From assembly GCF_001913155.1 (NCBI RefSeq), contig NZ_CP018760.1, positions 1,860,001-1,924,000 on the forward strand: a DNA stretch of 64,000 nt. Direction: 5' to 3'. The DNA comes from Maribacter hydrothermalis. Lineage in GTDB: Bacteria > Bacteroidota > Bacteroidia > Flavobacteriales > Flavobacteriaceae. The notes below the pieces were generated by a model. The model ran no database searches. It had not been told where the DNA came from and saw only the letters and a list, made by a program, of their open reading frames with translations. Position 1 is the stretch's first letter; every line of letters begins with the position of its first letter. Positions 1 to 8,289 of the stretch are shown in pieces. A program made the position numbers and the translations under genes.

Positions 1-1
1 T

Positions 2-1141
2 AGGGATAAAACTAATATTAGAGCAATTGAAAATACCACAAGTATATCGACAGACTATGTAAAACCGCTTAGTAATGGGAGATTAGAACTTGGTGCAAAA
101 TTGCGTATTCGTAGGCTCCCGGTAGATTATACAATTACTCCAGGTAACGAATCTATTATTTATCCTGGATTAGGTTCCTTCTCTGATTGGGGAGAAAACC
201 TATATGCAGGCTACGCAAATTATCTTTTAGAGAAAGAATTTTATGATGTTGAAGCGGGGTTACGAGCAGAACAAACCAATGTTTTTTATGATTTAGACCC
301 TGCAAACACCTATTACCCTAACAATGATAAATACGATTATTTTGAGCTGTTCCCAAGTGCTCGTTTTACCTACAAATTAAACGAAAACAATAAATTATCG
401 GCCTTTTATAATCGCCGTATTGATAGACCTGGTGAGCCGGAATTACGCGTATTTCCTAAATATGACGACCCAGAACTTTTAAAAGTAGGTAACCCCTATT
501 TACGTCCTCAGTTTACCGATGCTTTTGAAATTGCTCATAAATATTCGTGGTCTAATGGTTCTTTGTTTTCATCTGTATATCATCGTATTATTCAAGATCA
601 GTACATGCGTGTTTATAGTATAGACGACTCAAACCCTAACTATGACATTGTTAACCGTATTTACCAAAACACGGGTAGAGCAACGAATACAGGGTTGGAG
701 TTATTATTGAGTCAAGATATTACGCAAAATTGGAGTCTTTCTAACACTGTTAACTGGTATTCAAATATTATTGACCATTATGAAGGCACTGTGCTTTTCC
801 CATTTGTAAGACCTTTTGTAATTGAGGAATCTACCGCTAATGCTTGGAATGCAAAACTATCATCTGAAGTTAATTTACCTAGCGATTACACTTTTCAACT
901 TACGGGGGTTTATTATTCGGACAAGAATATTCCGCAGGGCAAAGAGCTTTCTCGCTACTCTGTAGATTTGGGTTTTAAGAAAAGTCTCTGGAACAAAAAA
1001 GCAGAACTTACCTTCTCTGCCACAGATATTTTCAACCGTTTTGGTATTCGCCAAGAAGTTACCAACGAAGGTTTTACTGCTACTTATCAAAATTATTTTG
1101 AGACCCAATTATTTAGATTGGGGCTTAAATACAAAATTTAA
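2..1141 (+). CDS. Outer-membrane beta-barrel (TonB-dependent receptor-like), 5' truncated
   Basis: The frame is open from base 2, so the gene begins before the window; about 379 C-terminal residues remain. The translation is rich in alternating aromatic/polar strands (LYAGYANY, KLSAFYNRRIDRP) and ends with an aromatic-rich terminal strand, FRLGLKYKI, as expected for an outer-membrane barrel recognised by the BAM machinery. The 'NRRIDRPGEPELRVFPKY' region is typical of the OMP_b-brl_3 type of TonB-dependent receptor in Bacteroidota, and the two complete barrel genes later in this window share its pattern. The plug domain would lie upstream. The substrate cannot be inferred. A DUF347 gene follows after 10 bases and may be co-transcribed. 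Confidence 0.85.
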   Translation, partial: RDKTNIRAIENTTSISTDYVKPLSNGRLELGAKLRIRRLPVDYTITPGNESIIYPGLGSFSDWGENLYAGYANYLLEKEFYDVEAGLRAEQTNVFYDLDPANTYYPNNDKYDYFELFPSARFTYKLNENNKLSAFYNRRIDRPGEPELRVFPKYDDPELLKVGNPYLRPQFTDAFEIAHKYSWSNGSLFSSVYHRIIQDQYMRVYSIDDSNPNYDIVNRIYQNTGRATNTGLELLLSQDITQNWSLSNTVNWYSNIIDHYEGTVLFPFVRPFVIEESTANAWNAKLSSEVNLPSDYTFQLTGVYYSDKNIPQGKELSRYSVDLGFKKSLWNKKAELTFSATDIFNRFGIRQEVTNEGFTATYQNYFETQLFRLGLKYKI

Positions 1142-1151
1142 ACCGCACACT

Positions 1152-1889
1152 ATGAATTCTTTAAATAAGGTTGCCCAAATTACCTTGCTTTTCTGGTTAA
1201 TGAAAATTGTGGCAACTACACTTGGTGAAACATTAGGTGATTTTATTGCACAAACTTTAGGTTTAGGCTATACGGTTGGTATACTAATTACACTTGCGTT
1301 TTTTGGCATTGTATTGTTTATTCAACTCACAAGAAAAAAGTACATTCCTGTTTGGTTTTGGCTGGTCATTATTGCGACTACAACTTTAGGCACAGAAATC
1401 TCAGATTTTATTGACCGTAGCCTCCATTTAGGTTATACATGGGGTAGTCTCTTATTATTTGCCGGACTATTAATTACGTTATATCTATGGCATAAAAAAT
1501 ATAAAAGCTTAGAGGTATACCCAATTATAGACCAAAATAAAGAAACCTATTATTGGATTGCTATTTTGTTCTCTAATAGCCTTGGTACTGCCTTCGGCGA
1601 CTATCTAAGTGATGTTATAGGTTTAAGTTATTTAAATGGTGCTATGGTTACTGCAGGTATAATTATACTGGTAGTTGTTTTACATTATTTCACTAAAATT
1701 AATCAGATATTTCTTTTCTGGATTGCCTTTATATTCACTAGACCATTTGGGGCTACTTTTGGAGATTTCTTAACTAAGCCTTTAGCAAAAGGTGGTTTAG
1801 ATTTAGGAACATTGAATGCGTCATTGGTTGCACTCATTTGCATGATGCTTTTAATAGTCCTATCGCATAGAAAATTGAGTAGCAAATAA
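1152..1889 (+). CDS. DUF347-repeat integral membrane protein
   Basis: A 245-residue, very hydrophobic protein built from four internal repeats at about residues 22-43, 77-98, 142-163 and 196-220. Each carries a TLG-x4-D-[FY] type motif, with an aspartate at residues 30, 85, 150 and 205, followed by two transmembrane stretches. This is the pattern of the DUF347 repeat family (COG4705), whose function I cannot state. The start at 1152 is chosen because it lies 10 bases after the receptor stop codon and gives MNSLNKVAQ directly before the first helix; a longer in-frame extension would lie inside the receptor gene. A regular row of buried acidic residues suggests ion or small-solute handling, but that is inference. 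Confidence 0.75.
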   Translation: MNSLNKVAQITLLFWLMKIVATTLGETLGDFIAQTLGLGYTVGILITLAFFGIVLFIQLTRKKYIPVWFWLVIIATTTLGTEISDFIDRSLHLGYTWGSLLLFAGLLITLYLWHKKYKSLEVYPIIDQNKETYYWIAILFSNSLGTAFGDYLSDVIGLSYLNGAMVTAGIIILVVVLHYFTKINQIFLFWIAFIFTRPFGATFGDFLTKPLAKGGLDLGTLNASLVALICMMLLIVLSHRKLSSK

Positions 1890-1910
1890 AAACATTTTTC
1901 TAACCTACAA

Positions 1911-1947
1911 AACTTTAAATTCTCTTAAGAATCGCCACATACATTTA
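1911..1947 (+). promoter_or_regulatory. Putative promoter element of the LtaS-like gene
   Basis: A 24-base block (1911-1934) matches the block at 4871-4894 at 20 of 24 positions. In both places it is followed, at the same offset of 29 bases, by a -7-like box (TACATTTA at 1940-1947 here, TAGTTTTC at 4900-4907 there). Each box lies 25-30 bases before a start codon. The conserved spacing suggests a promoter plus an upstream regulator site. A 7-bp inverted repeat (1945-1951 with 1958-1964) overlaps the likely transcription start. Confidence 0.45.
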
Positions 1948-1975
1948 GGGTCAAATTACCCTAATAACAGTATTT

Positions 1976-3961
1976 ATGTGGACCTTTCTTTTTCCGAAAC
2001 GCTTTTCATTACTTAAAGCTTTTGTGTTTTTATTTATTGGTATGTCGTTCTTAGTACGATTTACGTTTTTCATTTGGGATTACGCTGAGGTTGATGCACA
2101 GTTGAGTTCCATTGCTAGAACTTTTGCAACAGGCTTGTTTTTCGATATCGGCACTCTTCCTCTTTTTATGCTGCCTTTTTTAATTTACCTCCTTGTATTT
2201 CCTAAAAAATGGGTTGGTACACTGGTAGATAGAAGTATTACATGGTTTGGGTTTTTTCTCGCCATTTTAATCATCTATTTTTCCTTCTTCGGGGAGTTTA
2301 CTTTTTGGGACGAATTTCAACGCCGTTTCAACTTTATTGCGGTAGACTATTTAATTTACACCTATGAAGTGGTTAAAAATATTAATGAATCGTATCCGCT
2401 TCCTTTACTATTAAGCTCTTTAATTTCTTTAGTAGGCATCACGCTATTTATCTGTTATAAGAGAAAACTGTTTTACCATACTTTTAATAACGAAACTAGC
2501 TTTAAACAGCGTTTTACTGCAACTTTGCCCTGGTTGGTTATTTGTATTCTTTTCTCCTTTTATATTAGCAACAGCCAAGCAGAATGGTCTAAAAACAGAT
2601 ATAACAACGAAATTTCAAAAGCTGGGATTTATTCTTTCTTTGCTGCGTTTAGAAATAACGAATTGGCATTTTCCGAATTCTACAGCACTATTCCCGAAAA
2701 GGACGCTTTTGCTATAGTAAAAAAACAATACTCACCTTTCAAAGACGAGTTTGTACATCCTAATAAAAATGAAATATACAGAACGGTGCACACTCCAGAC
2801 ACTACTGGTATTGAGCAAAAACCAAATGTAATTTTTATTTGTATTGAGAGTCTTAGCGGTAAGTACCTAAATAGTTTAGGAAGTGATTTAAATATTACAC
2901 CTGTTTTAGATTCTCTTGCCAATAACAGTTTATTTTTTACTAATCTATACGCTACAGGCACGCGTACAGTTCGTAGTATGGAGGCCATAACCCTTTCTAT
3001 ACCACCAACTCCCGGGAGAAGTATCGTAAAACGTAGCAATAACACAGGGCTTTTTACTATTGGAGAAGTGTTTAAAAACAAAGGATACGACCGTAATTTC
3101 TTTTATGGGGGTGATGGATATTTTGATAATATGAATACCTTTTTCGGTGGAAACGGATTTAATATTGTAGATCGCGGAAGAGGCTTTTTATTGGATGCAA
3201 ATATCAATGTAAAGCGTACAAATATTGAAGATGATGAGGTAACTTTTGAAAATGCATGGGGCGTTTGTGATGCCGATATTTACAATAAGGTTTTAAAAGA
3301 AGCTGATATTGCCTATGCGACTGGTAAACCATTTTTCGATTTTGTAATGACCACATCTAACCATAAACCTTTTACATATCCTGAAGGAAAAATAGATATT
3401 CCGTCTGGAACCGGAAGAAATGGTGCTGTAAAATATACGGATTATGCAATTGGAGCGTTTTTAAAAGAGGCAAAAACTAAACCTTGGTTTAAAAATACAG
3501 TCTTTGTAATTATGAGTGATCATTGTGCTAGTAGTGCAGGTAAATGGGAATTGGATGTGGCGAACTACCACATACCAGCTTTTATATTTAATTTATCGCA
3601 ACAGCCAAATGCAAAAATTAATACTCTTTGTTCTCAGATAGATGTTTTTCCTACCTTATTTTCTACCTTAGGTTGGGATTATAAAAGCAACTTATTTGGT
3701 ATGGATATCTTAAAAATGACTCCACAAAATGAGCGTGCTTTAATAGGAAACTATAGAAAATTAGGCTATTTAAAAGATAATAAGGTGATGGTGCTTGGCG
3801 ATGGGGAAACGGTTAATTTTTATCAATGGAATCCTTTAGATAATGGATTGCAACAAACACCTATGAATGAGTCTTTCAAAAAAATTGCTATTGCTAACTA
3901 TCAAGTAGCAGATGAGTTGTACCATAATGGCGGACTCCAATTAAAATCGCTTCATCAATGA
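1976..3961 (+). CDS. LtaS-type sulfatase-fold phosphoglycerol transferase
   Basis: A 661-residue protein with about five N-terminal transmembrane helices (residues 10-195) and a periplasmic alkaline-phosphatase-fold domain (about 280-640). Visible motifs are NVIFICIESLSG (metal-binding Glu in the first strand), GTRTVRSMEA with Thr331 as the probable nucleophile, and MSDHCASSAG with the metal-binding Asp-His pair. Enzymes of this family move phosphoglycerol from phosphatidylglycerol to a glycan or polymer and release diacylglycerol, or in other branches move phosphoethanolamine. The next gene, a diacylglycerol kinase, overlaps it by four bases (ATGA), which fits recycling of that diacylglycerol. 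Acceptor unknown. Arylsulfatase activity is less likely because no CxPxR motif is present. Confidence 0.85.
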   Translation: MWTFLFPKRFSLLKAFVFLFIGMSFLVRFTFFIWDYAEVDAQLSSIARTFATGLFFDIGTLPLFMLPFLIYLLVFPKKWVGTLVDRSITWFGFFLAILIIYFSFFGEFTFWDEFQRRFNFIAVDYLIYTYEVVKNINESYPLPLLLSSLISLVGITLFICYKRKLFYHTFNNETSFKQRFTATLPWLVICILFSFYISNSQAEWSKNRYNNEISKAGIYSFFAAFRNNELAFSEFYSTIPEKDAFAIVKKQYSPFKDEFVHPNKNEIYRTVHTPDTTGIEQKPNVIFICIESLSGKYLNSLGSDLNITPVLDSLANNSLFFTNLYATGTRTVRSMEAITLSIPPTPGRSIVKRSNNTGLFTIGEVFKNKGYDRNFFYGGDGYFDNMNTFFGGNGFNIVDRGRGFLLDANINVKRTNIEDDEVTFENAWGVCDADIYNKVLKEADIAYATGKPFFDFVMTTSNHKPFTYPEGKIDIPSGTGRNGAVKYTDYAIGAFLKEAKTKPWFKNTVFVIMSDHCASSAGKWELDVANYHIPAFIFNLSQQPNAKINTLCSQIDVFPTLFSTLGWDYKSNLFGMDILKMTPQNERALIGNYRKLGYLKDNKVMVLGDGETVNFYQWNPLDNGLQQTPMNESFKKIAIANYQVADELYHNGGLQLKSLHQ

Positions 3962-4845
3962 TTCGCATACATTTTATCGTAAACCCTATTGCTGGCCATG
4001 GTAATGCTCCTTTAACACAAGAAGAGCTACAACCTTTTTTTATAAATGGTGTACATGATTTGACTATTAAGGTGTCCGAATACAAAGCTCATGCAACCGA
4101 GCTCACAAAAGCATCTATCCAAGAAAAAGCAGATATTATTGTTGCCTGTGGTGGCGATGGTACTATCAATGAAGTAGCTACGTGCTTAATAGGTACCGAT
4201 ATTGCTTTAGGCATTGTGCCTATGGGTTCAGGAAACGGATTAGCATCCAACCTTAAAATTCCTAAAAAGAGAAGAAAGGCCTTAGAAATTATTCGAAACA
4301 AACATGTAGAACGTATGGATGTGGGCAATATAAACGGCCGTTACTTTTTTAGTAATACTGGTGTTGGTTTTGATGCTAGTTTAATAAAACACTACGAGTC
4401 TTCAGAAAAAAGAACAATCTTAGGATATATAAGTGCCTGTGCTATTACTTTTCGTGATATAGAAAAAAATGAACCGCTTTCTATTACCGTTGATGAAGAA
4501 ACACCAATGATAAATCCGTTTATCATTCTAATTTCTAACTCTAATGAAATGGGCTATAAGCTAAGTTTAACACCAAAAGCATCATTACAAGACGGACTAT
4601 TAGATGTTCTTGTAATAAAGAAAATTGGTAAGTTTAAAATGCTTTGGTTGGGCTTTTTAATTCTCATTAGAAAAGTACATTGGTTAAAGGAATCTAAAAG
4701 CTTTCAAACAAAAAATATTCAATTAAAATGCGATGATTCTGAGTTTTTTGACACCCAAGTAGATGGCGAGCATAATAGAATTGACAATAACCACCTTAAC
4801 ATTTCCCTTTTAGAAAAATCTTTATGTGTGCTCACGGCAAAATAA
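3958..4845 (+). CDS. Diacylglycerol/lipid kinase (YegS/DgkB family)
   Basis: A 295-residue soluble kinase of the DAGK catalytic fold. Motifs in order are NPIAGHG (9-15), the nucleotide-binding GGDGT (65-69) and GSGNG (90-94), followed by a C-terminal beta-sandwich that ends near 'VDGE'. The family phosphorylates diacylglycerol or related lipids with ATP at the inner membrane surface. The start codon overlaps the stop of the LtaS-like gene (ATGA), so translation is probably coupled. I infer that it converts the diacylglycerol released by that enzyme to phosphatidic acid for phospholipid resynthesis. A sphingolipid or other lipid substrate, plausible in Bacteroidota, cannot be excluded. Confidence 0.85.
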   Translation: MIRIHFIVNPIAGHGNAPLTQEELQPFFINGVHDLTIKVSEYKAHATELTKASIQEKADIIVACGGDGTINEVATCLIGTDIALGIVPMGSGNGLASNLKIPKKRRKALEIIRNKHVERMDVGNINGRYFFSNTGVGFDASLIKHYESSEKRTILGYISACAITFRDIEKNEPLSITVDEETPMINPFIILISNSNEMGYKLSLTPKASLQDGLLDVLVIKKIGKFKMLWLGFLILIRKVHWLKESKSFQTKNIQLKCDDSEFFDTQVDGEHNRIDNNHLNISLLEKSLCVLTAK

Positions 4846-4870
4846 GCTTCAATAACATATTGTAAAATTC

Positions 4871-4907
4871 AACTTTAAATTCTCTTTAGGATTGTATTGT
4901 AGTTTTC
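4871..4907 (+). promoter_or_regulatory. Putative promoter element of the PAP2 gene (copy of 1911-1947)
   Basis: The second copy of the block at 1911-1934 (20 of 24 bases identical), again followed at an offset of 29 bases by a -7-like box (4900-4907). The start codon at 4932 lies 24 bases after the box. Two copies at the two transcription units of one lipid module suggest shared control. Confidence 0.45.
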
Positions 4908-4931
4908 GAGCAAATTTAAATTCGTTTGAAT

Positions 4932-5492
4932 ATGCTTTTTAGTTTCGAGCCTAAAAAACTATGCAGTAAACTGATTCTACTTTTTATATGTATTACCTCA
5001 ACAAGTACTTATAGTCAAGGTGATGCTGTAGAAACTTCTGGTGATATGCTACTTTTTGCTATGCCTGCATCTGCCCTTGCCGGTTCGCTTATTGCTGGTG
5101 ATTATGAAGGTACCAAGCAATTTGCCAAAGGTTTTGTCCTTAACCAAGCTGTAACTATTGGGTTAAAATATGCCGTAAATAAAGATAGACCCTATGATAA
5201 TGGCGTAAGAGGTTTCCCTTCTGGGCATACTTCAACTACTTTTCAAAGTGCTGCCTTTATTCAAAAAAGATATGGGTGGGGCTATGGTATACCTGCCTAT
5301 GTTTTAGCTGGTTATACCGGCTATAGCCGTATAAATGCTCAAAAACATGATGGTTGGGATGTTTTAGCCGGTGCAGTTATTGGTATTGGTAGCGCCTATA
5401 TTTTTACCACTCCCTACCAAAAAGAACATATGCAGCTCAGTTTCGTCAATGATACGGATAGTTATTCTCTCGGCTTTGTCTATAAATTTTAA
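4932..5492 (+). CDS. PAP2-family lipid phosphatase, exported
   Basis: A 186-residue protein with an N-terminal signal or anchor (residues 10-28, ending TYSQ) and the complete three-part PAP2 phosphatase signature: K79-x6-R86-P87, PSGH at 96-99, and S132-R133-x5-H139-x3-D143. Members remove phosphate from phosphatidic acid, phosphatidylglycerol phosphate, undecaprenyl pyrophosphate or lipid A. The ATG at 4932 is preferred over a TTG two codons upstream. It lies 86 bases after the lipid kinase gene and shares a promoter element with that unit. The last strand ends YSLGFVYKF, with an aromatic terminal residue, which could indicate outer-membrane association; that is speculative. Confidence 0.85.
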   Translation: MLFSFEPKKLCSKLILLFICITSTSTYSQGDAVETSGDMLLFAMPASALAGSLIAGDYEGTKQFAKGFVLNQAVTIGLKYAVNKDRPYDNGVRGFPSGHTSTTFQSAAFIQKRYGWGYGIPAYVLAGYTGYSRINAQKHDGWDVLAGAVIGIGSAYIFTTPYQKEHMQLSFVNDTDSYSLGFVYKF

Positions 5493-5495
5493 TTT

Positions 5496-6047
5496 CTAGT
5501 CTAAACTGGCGTGGTCTAAATTATGGCTACAGCTATAATGTGCATTATCCGCAGCATATGCAGATGCTTCTGCTGAGTTTCTAACCTCTCTAAGTATACG
5601 TTGTGCAATTCTCATATGAAACTGCAAATTCCCAAGGTTTTTTGAGTTCGATGCGCTTTTTACATGATCATAAACTTCACTTGCAAAATCGCGCGTATCT
5701 ATTGCATTCTTTTCGGCGTCAATGGTATAACTCATTGCTTCTCCTAAACCACATTTTTCAGAATCATATTGAGCCTCGGATGCAAGAATAACAGCTTCAT
5801 CGGCGGCATTTACTGCTTGCCCCATTAACAACATTACTGTTTTTGTATTTGCACGAGCTGCGCTTAAACTAGCATTATAAGAAGCCGTTTCTGCAGCGGT
5901 ACTTAATGAATCGGTTAGTTGACTTACCTGAACCATATATTTCTGTACGTCGCTAATTTCGCTTTTAAAAATATCGCACTGCGCTTGTGTGTAATATGAA
6001 GTAAATAATAAAACAATGACTTTTAAGTAGGCTTTAATCTTTATCAT
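5496..6047 (-). CDS. Secreted alanine-rich helical protein, function unknown
   Basis: A 183-residue protein with a clear signal peptide (residues 1-22, cleavage after TQA). The mature part has Cys near its start and near its end and is rich in Ala, Ser, Asn and Asp, with repeated Ala-rich helical stretches (TAAETASYNASLSAARA and AEASAYAADNAH), suggesting a long helical bundle or coiled coil in the periplasm. I recognise no family. It is convergent with the PAP2 gene, three bases away, and has its own upstream region. The ATG at 6047 is the only start that precedes the signal peptide. Confidence 0.65.
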   Translation of the reverse strand: MIKIKAYLKVIVLLFTSYYTQAQCDIFKSEISDVQKYMVQVSQLTDSLSTAAETASYNASLSAARANTKTVMLLMGQAVNAADEAVILASEAQYDSEKCGLGEAMSYTIDAEKNAIDTRDFASEVYDHVKSASNSKNLGNLQFHMRIAQRILREVRNSAEASAYAADNAHYSCSHNLDHASLD

Positions 6048-6244
6048 TCTTAGGAGAACTTTAATTGGTTATGATACTAACTTCATTATTTTGCAAATCG
6101 TATTTTTTTTAGACCAACTGCACAAAATTCAGAAAACACTTATTAAATACATTTCATATTTATAATTTCACTTTTAAAATACAATAGTTATTAGGAGTAC
6201 TATTGATTTCTATACCTTTAATAATTGAATCGTAGTGCTACATA

Positions 6245-7297
6245 ATGACTAAAGAATACATCCAAAAAATACTTGCTGAATTTAACCTTAACCTCAGTTC
6301 TTTGCATTGGGTTCCCTTGACTAGCGGACTAATTAATGACACGTATTTAATTACAGATAGTGATTGCCAGCAATTTATTCTTCAGAAAATAAATACCCAT
6401 GTATTTAATAATGCAGCTAAATTAATGGACAACATCAATTACACGCTGCCATTTTTAAATGGAAATGATTATGTGCAAATAGCTTTTTTACCTACAAAAG
6501 AGGGCAAAAATTGTCTTCAGATAAATGGTGAATTTTGGCGTATAATGACCTATATTGCAAATAGTACCACCTTTAATACGACCACAGATACTACTATCGC
6601 ATTCGAAGCTGGGCGCATTGTAGGTAAATTTCATGGTCTTTTAAAAAGCATTAATGTTGATACTATTGAAGACACTTTGCCCAAATTTCACAACTTAGCC
6701 CATAGAACTAAAGAGTTTAAAGAAGCATTACAAAATGCAGATACGCAAAAAAAAGAAATTGCCGAATTGGCCATAAACCAAGCTCATTTTTTTTTAACCG
6801 AATTGGCACATCTAAATAATAAAGAGCTTCCTGTTAGAATTTGTCATAACGATACTAAACTGAATAATATATTATTTTCCAAAACCACCAACAAAGCACT
6901 TTGTCTAATAGATTTAGACACGATTATGAAAGGGTACTTCTTCTATGATTTTGGTGATGCTATTAGAACTGTGGTAAATAATGCTCCTGAAGACGAGCAA
7001 CATCACGAACTTATAAATTTTGACAAAACACTTTTTAAAGCTTTTGTGGATGGTTTAGCGGCCAACGAACCTTTTTTAACAGCTTCGGATAAAGAAAGTC
7101 TACCACTAGGCGCTGTTTTTATGCCTTTTATTCATGGTTTACGTGCATTGACCGACTACCTTAACAATAATAAATACTACAAAGTTACCTATGAAAACCA
7201 AAATTTAGACCGCTGCCTTAGTCTTTTCAATTTTTCTGAAAAAGCACTGAACAAAAAAGATTTTATGTCGGCTTATATTTCACAAAAACTAAGCTAA
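6245..7297 (+). CDS. APH-fold phosphotransferase (COG2334-like, possible sugar kinase)
   Basis: A 350-residue protein with an aminoglycoside-phosphotransferase/choline-kinase fold. The catalytic loop is H201-N202-D203 with N208 (CHNDTKLNNILF), and the metal-binding Asp lies in LIDLD (223-225), followed by YDFGDAIR. The N-terminal lobe carries LTSGLINDTYLI and FILQKINTHVF, which recall N-acetylhexosamine 1-kinases and the RdoA-like kinases of COG2334. It is a single-gene unit with an AT-rich upstream region and converges on the next gene. I favour a small-molecule sugar or aminosugar substrate over an antibiotic because drug-resistance enzymes of this fold are usually shorter; the substrate is unproven. 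Confidence 0.7.
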   Translation: MTKEYIQKILAEFNLNLSSLHWVPLTSGLINDTYLITDSDCQQFILQKINTHVFNNAAKLMDNINYTLPFLNGNDYVQIAFLPTKEGKNCLQINGEFWRIMTYIANSTTFNTTTDTTIAFEAGRIVGKFHGLLKSINVDTIEDTLPKFHNLAHRTKEFKEALQNADTQKKEIAELAINQAHFFLTELAHLNNKELPVRICHNDTKLNNILFSKTTNKALCLIDLDTIMKGYFFYDFGDAIRTVVNNAPEDEQHHELINFDKTLFKAFVDGLAANEPFLTASDKESLPLGAVFMPFIHGLRALTDYLNNNKYYKVTYENQNLDRCLSLFNFSEKALNKKDFMSAYISQKLS

Positions 7298-7308
7298 TTA
7301 GTTAATCT

Positions 7309-8193
7309 CTAAGGTTTCAGTTTTAATTTGGTGATGGTGCCTAAACCGTCTTTTTTTCCTTCGCTTGAAATATACAATTCACCACTAGGACTAAAAGTGA
7401 TGCCTTCCGGTTGAGGAAATATTTTTTTGTCTAAACGATACCCTATTTTTACAATTCCGTTTTTATCTACAACCAACAATTTAGGATTTACTCCCTCTAG
7501 CATATATATTTCTTTGGTCTTAGGGTGTATTGCAATATCCGAAGGGCGAAAGTTTCGATACATTTTTTTCTCCCTAAATTGCTTTAATACTTCATTACTC
7601 ATATCTAAACGCATAACGGGATTAGAAACTATTTTATGATTCTTTAAAGAAAATGCATAAACACCTTTAAAATTGTCCGAATCTATATCGTGGTCTTTTG
7701 GTATAACCAATAATTGATTATTTGCTACATCTAATTCTAAACTTTCCATGTTATTCTTCTCATCAAAACTAGTTTCGTAAGATGTTATTTTTCTGTTTGG
7801 ATCTTGAAAATTTTCAATAACAGTAATCGTACCGTCACTCTCTAACACATAGGCATTAGTCCCTTTTACTGAAAGACCTTCATAATCGCCGGCACTACCG
7901 AATACAATTTCTTCTATCACCTTTTTGCTTTCTAGATCATAAATAAATATGATTCCGTCTTCATCCTGTATAGCGGCTATGTGATTTTCATCCATCCAAG
8001 AAATACCTGAAACTTCACGTAAACCTTCTGGCAAATTCCATCGTTCAGAAATTTCATAAGCTACTTTTTCATCTCCATCATTAGGCATCCAACCTCTAAA
8101 ATTCATAAAAAGAAAACTTATACCTATAACGATAGCAGCAATTGTCCATAATTTTACTTTTGCCATATTTAACGTGTTGGTATTAGATGTCAT
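7309..8193 (-). CDS. SdiA-regulated domain (YjiK-like) beta-propeller protein
   Basis: A 294-residue protein with one N-terminal membrane anchor (about residues 13-30) and a periplasmic six-bladed propeller-like domain. The opening WNLPEGLREVSGISW and later MESLELDVANNQLL, RPSDIAIHPKTKEIYMLEG and FPQPEGITFSPSGELYISSEG match the SdiA-regulated/YjiK family (PF06977). These proteins are thought to bind ligands or act as phytase-like or scaffold propellers; no activity is established. The ATG at 8193 is used; a second at 8166 (MAKVKLW) would still keep the anchor. The gene is convergent with the kinase gene at 6245 and lies downstream of the sensor kinase gene, 96 bases away. Confidence 0.75.
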   Translation of the reverse strand: MTSNTNTLNMAKVKLWTIAAIVIGISFLFMNFRGWMPNDGDEKVAYEISERWNLPEGLREVSGISWMDENHIAAIQDEDGIIFIYDLESKKVIEEIVFGSAGDYEGLSVKGTNAYVLESDGTITVIENFQDPNRKITSYETSFDEKNNMESLELDVANNQLLVIPKDHDIDSDNFKGVYAFSLKNHKIVSNPVMRLDMSNEVLKQFREKKMYRNFRPSDIAIHPKTKEIYMLEGVNPKLLVVDKNGIVKIGYRLDKKIFPQPEGITFSPSGELYISSEGKKDGLGTITKLKLKP

Positions 8194-8289
8194 TTTTCTT
8201 TTATTTATAAATATTTATAGAAAACTAATCTTCAATTCTGTAAAGAAATAGGAATAGGAATAGATTTATTGAAGCTTTTCATATAAAAC

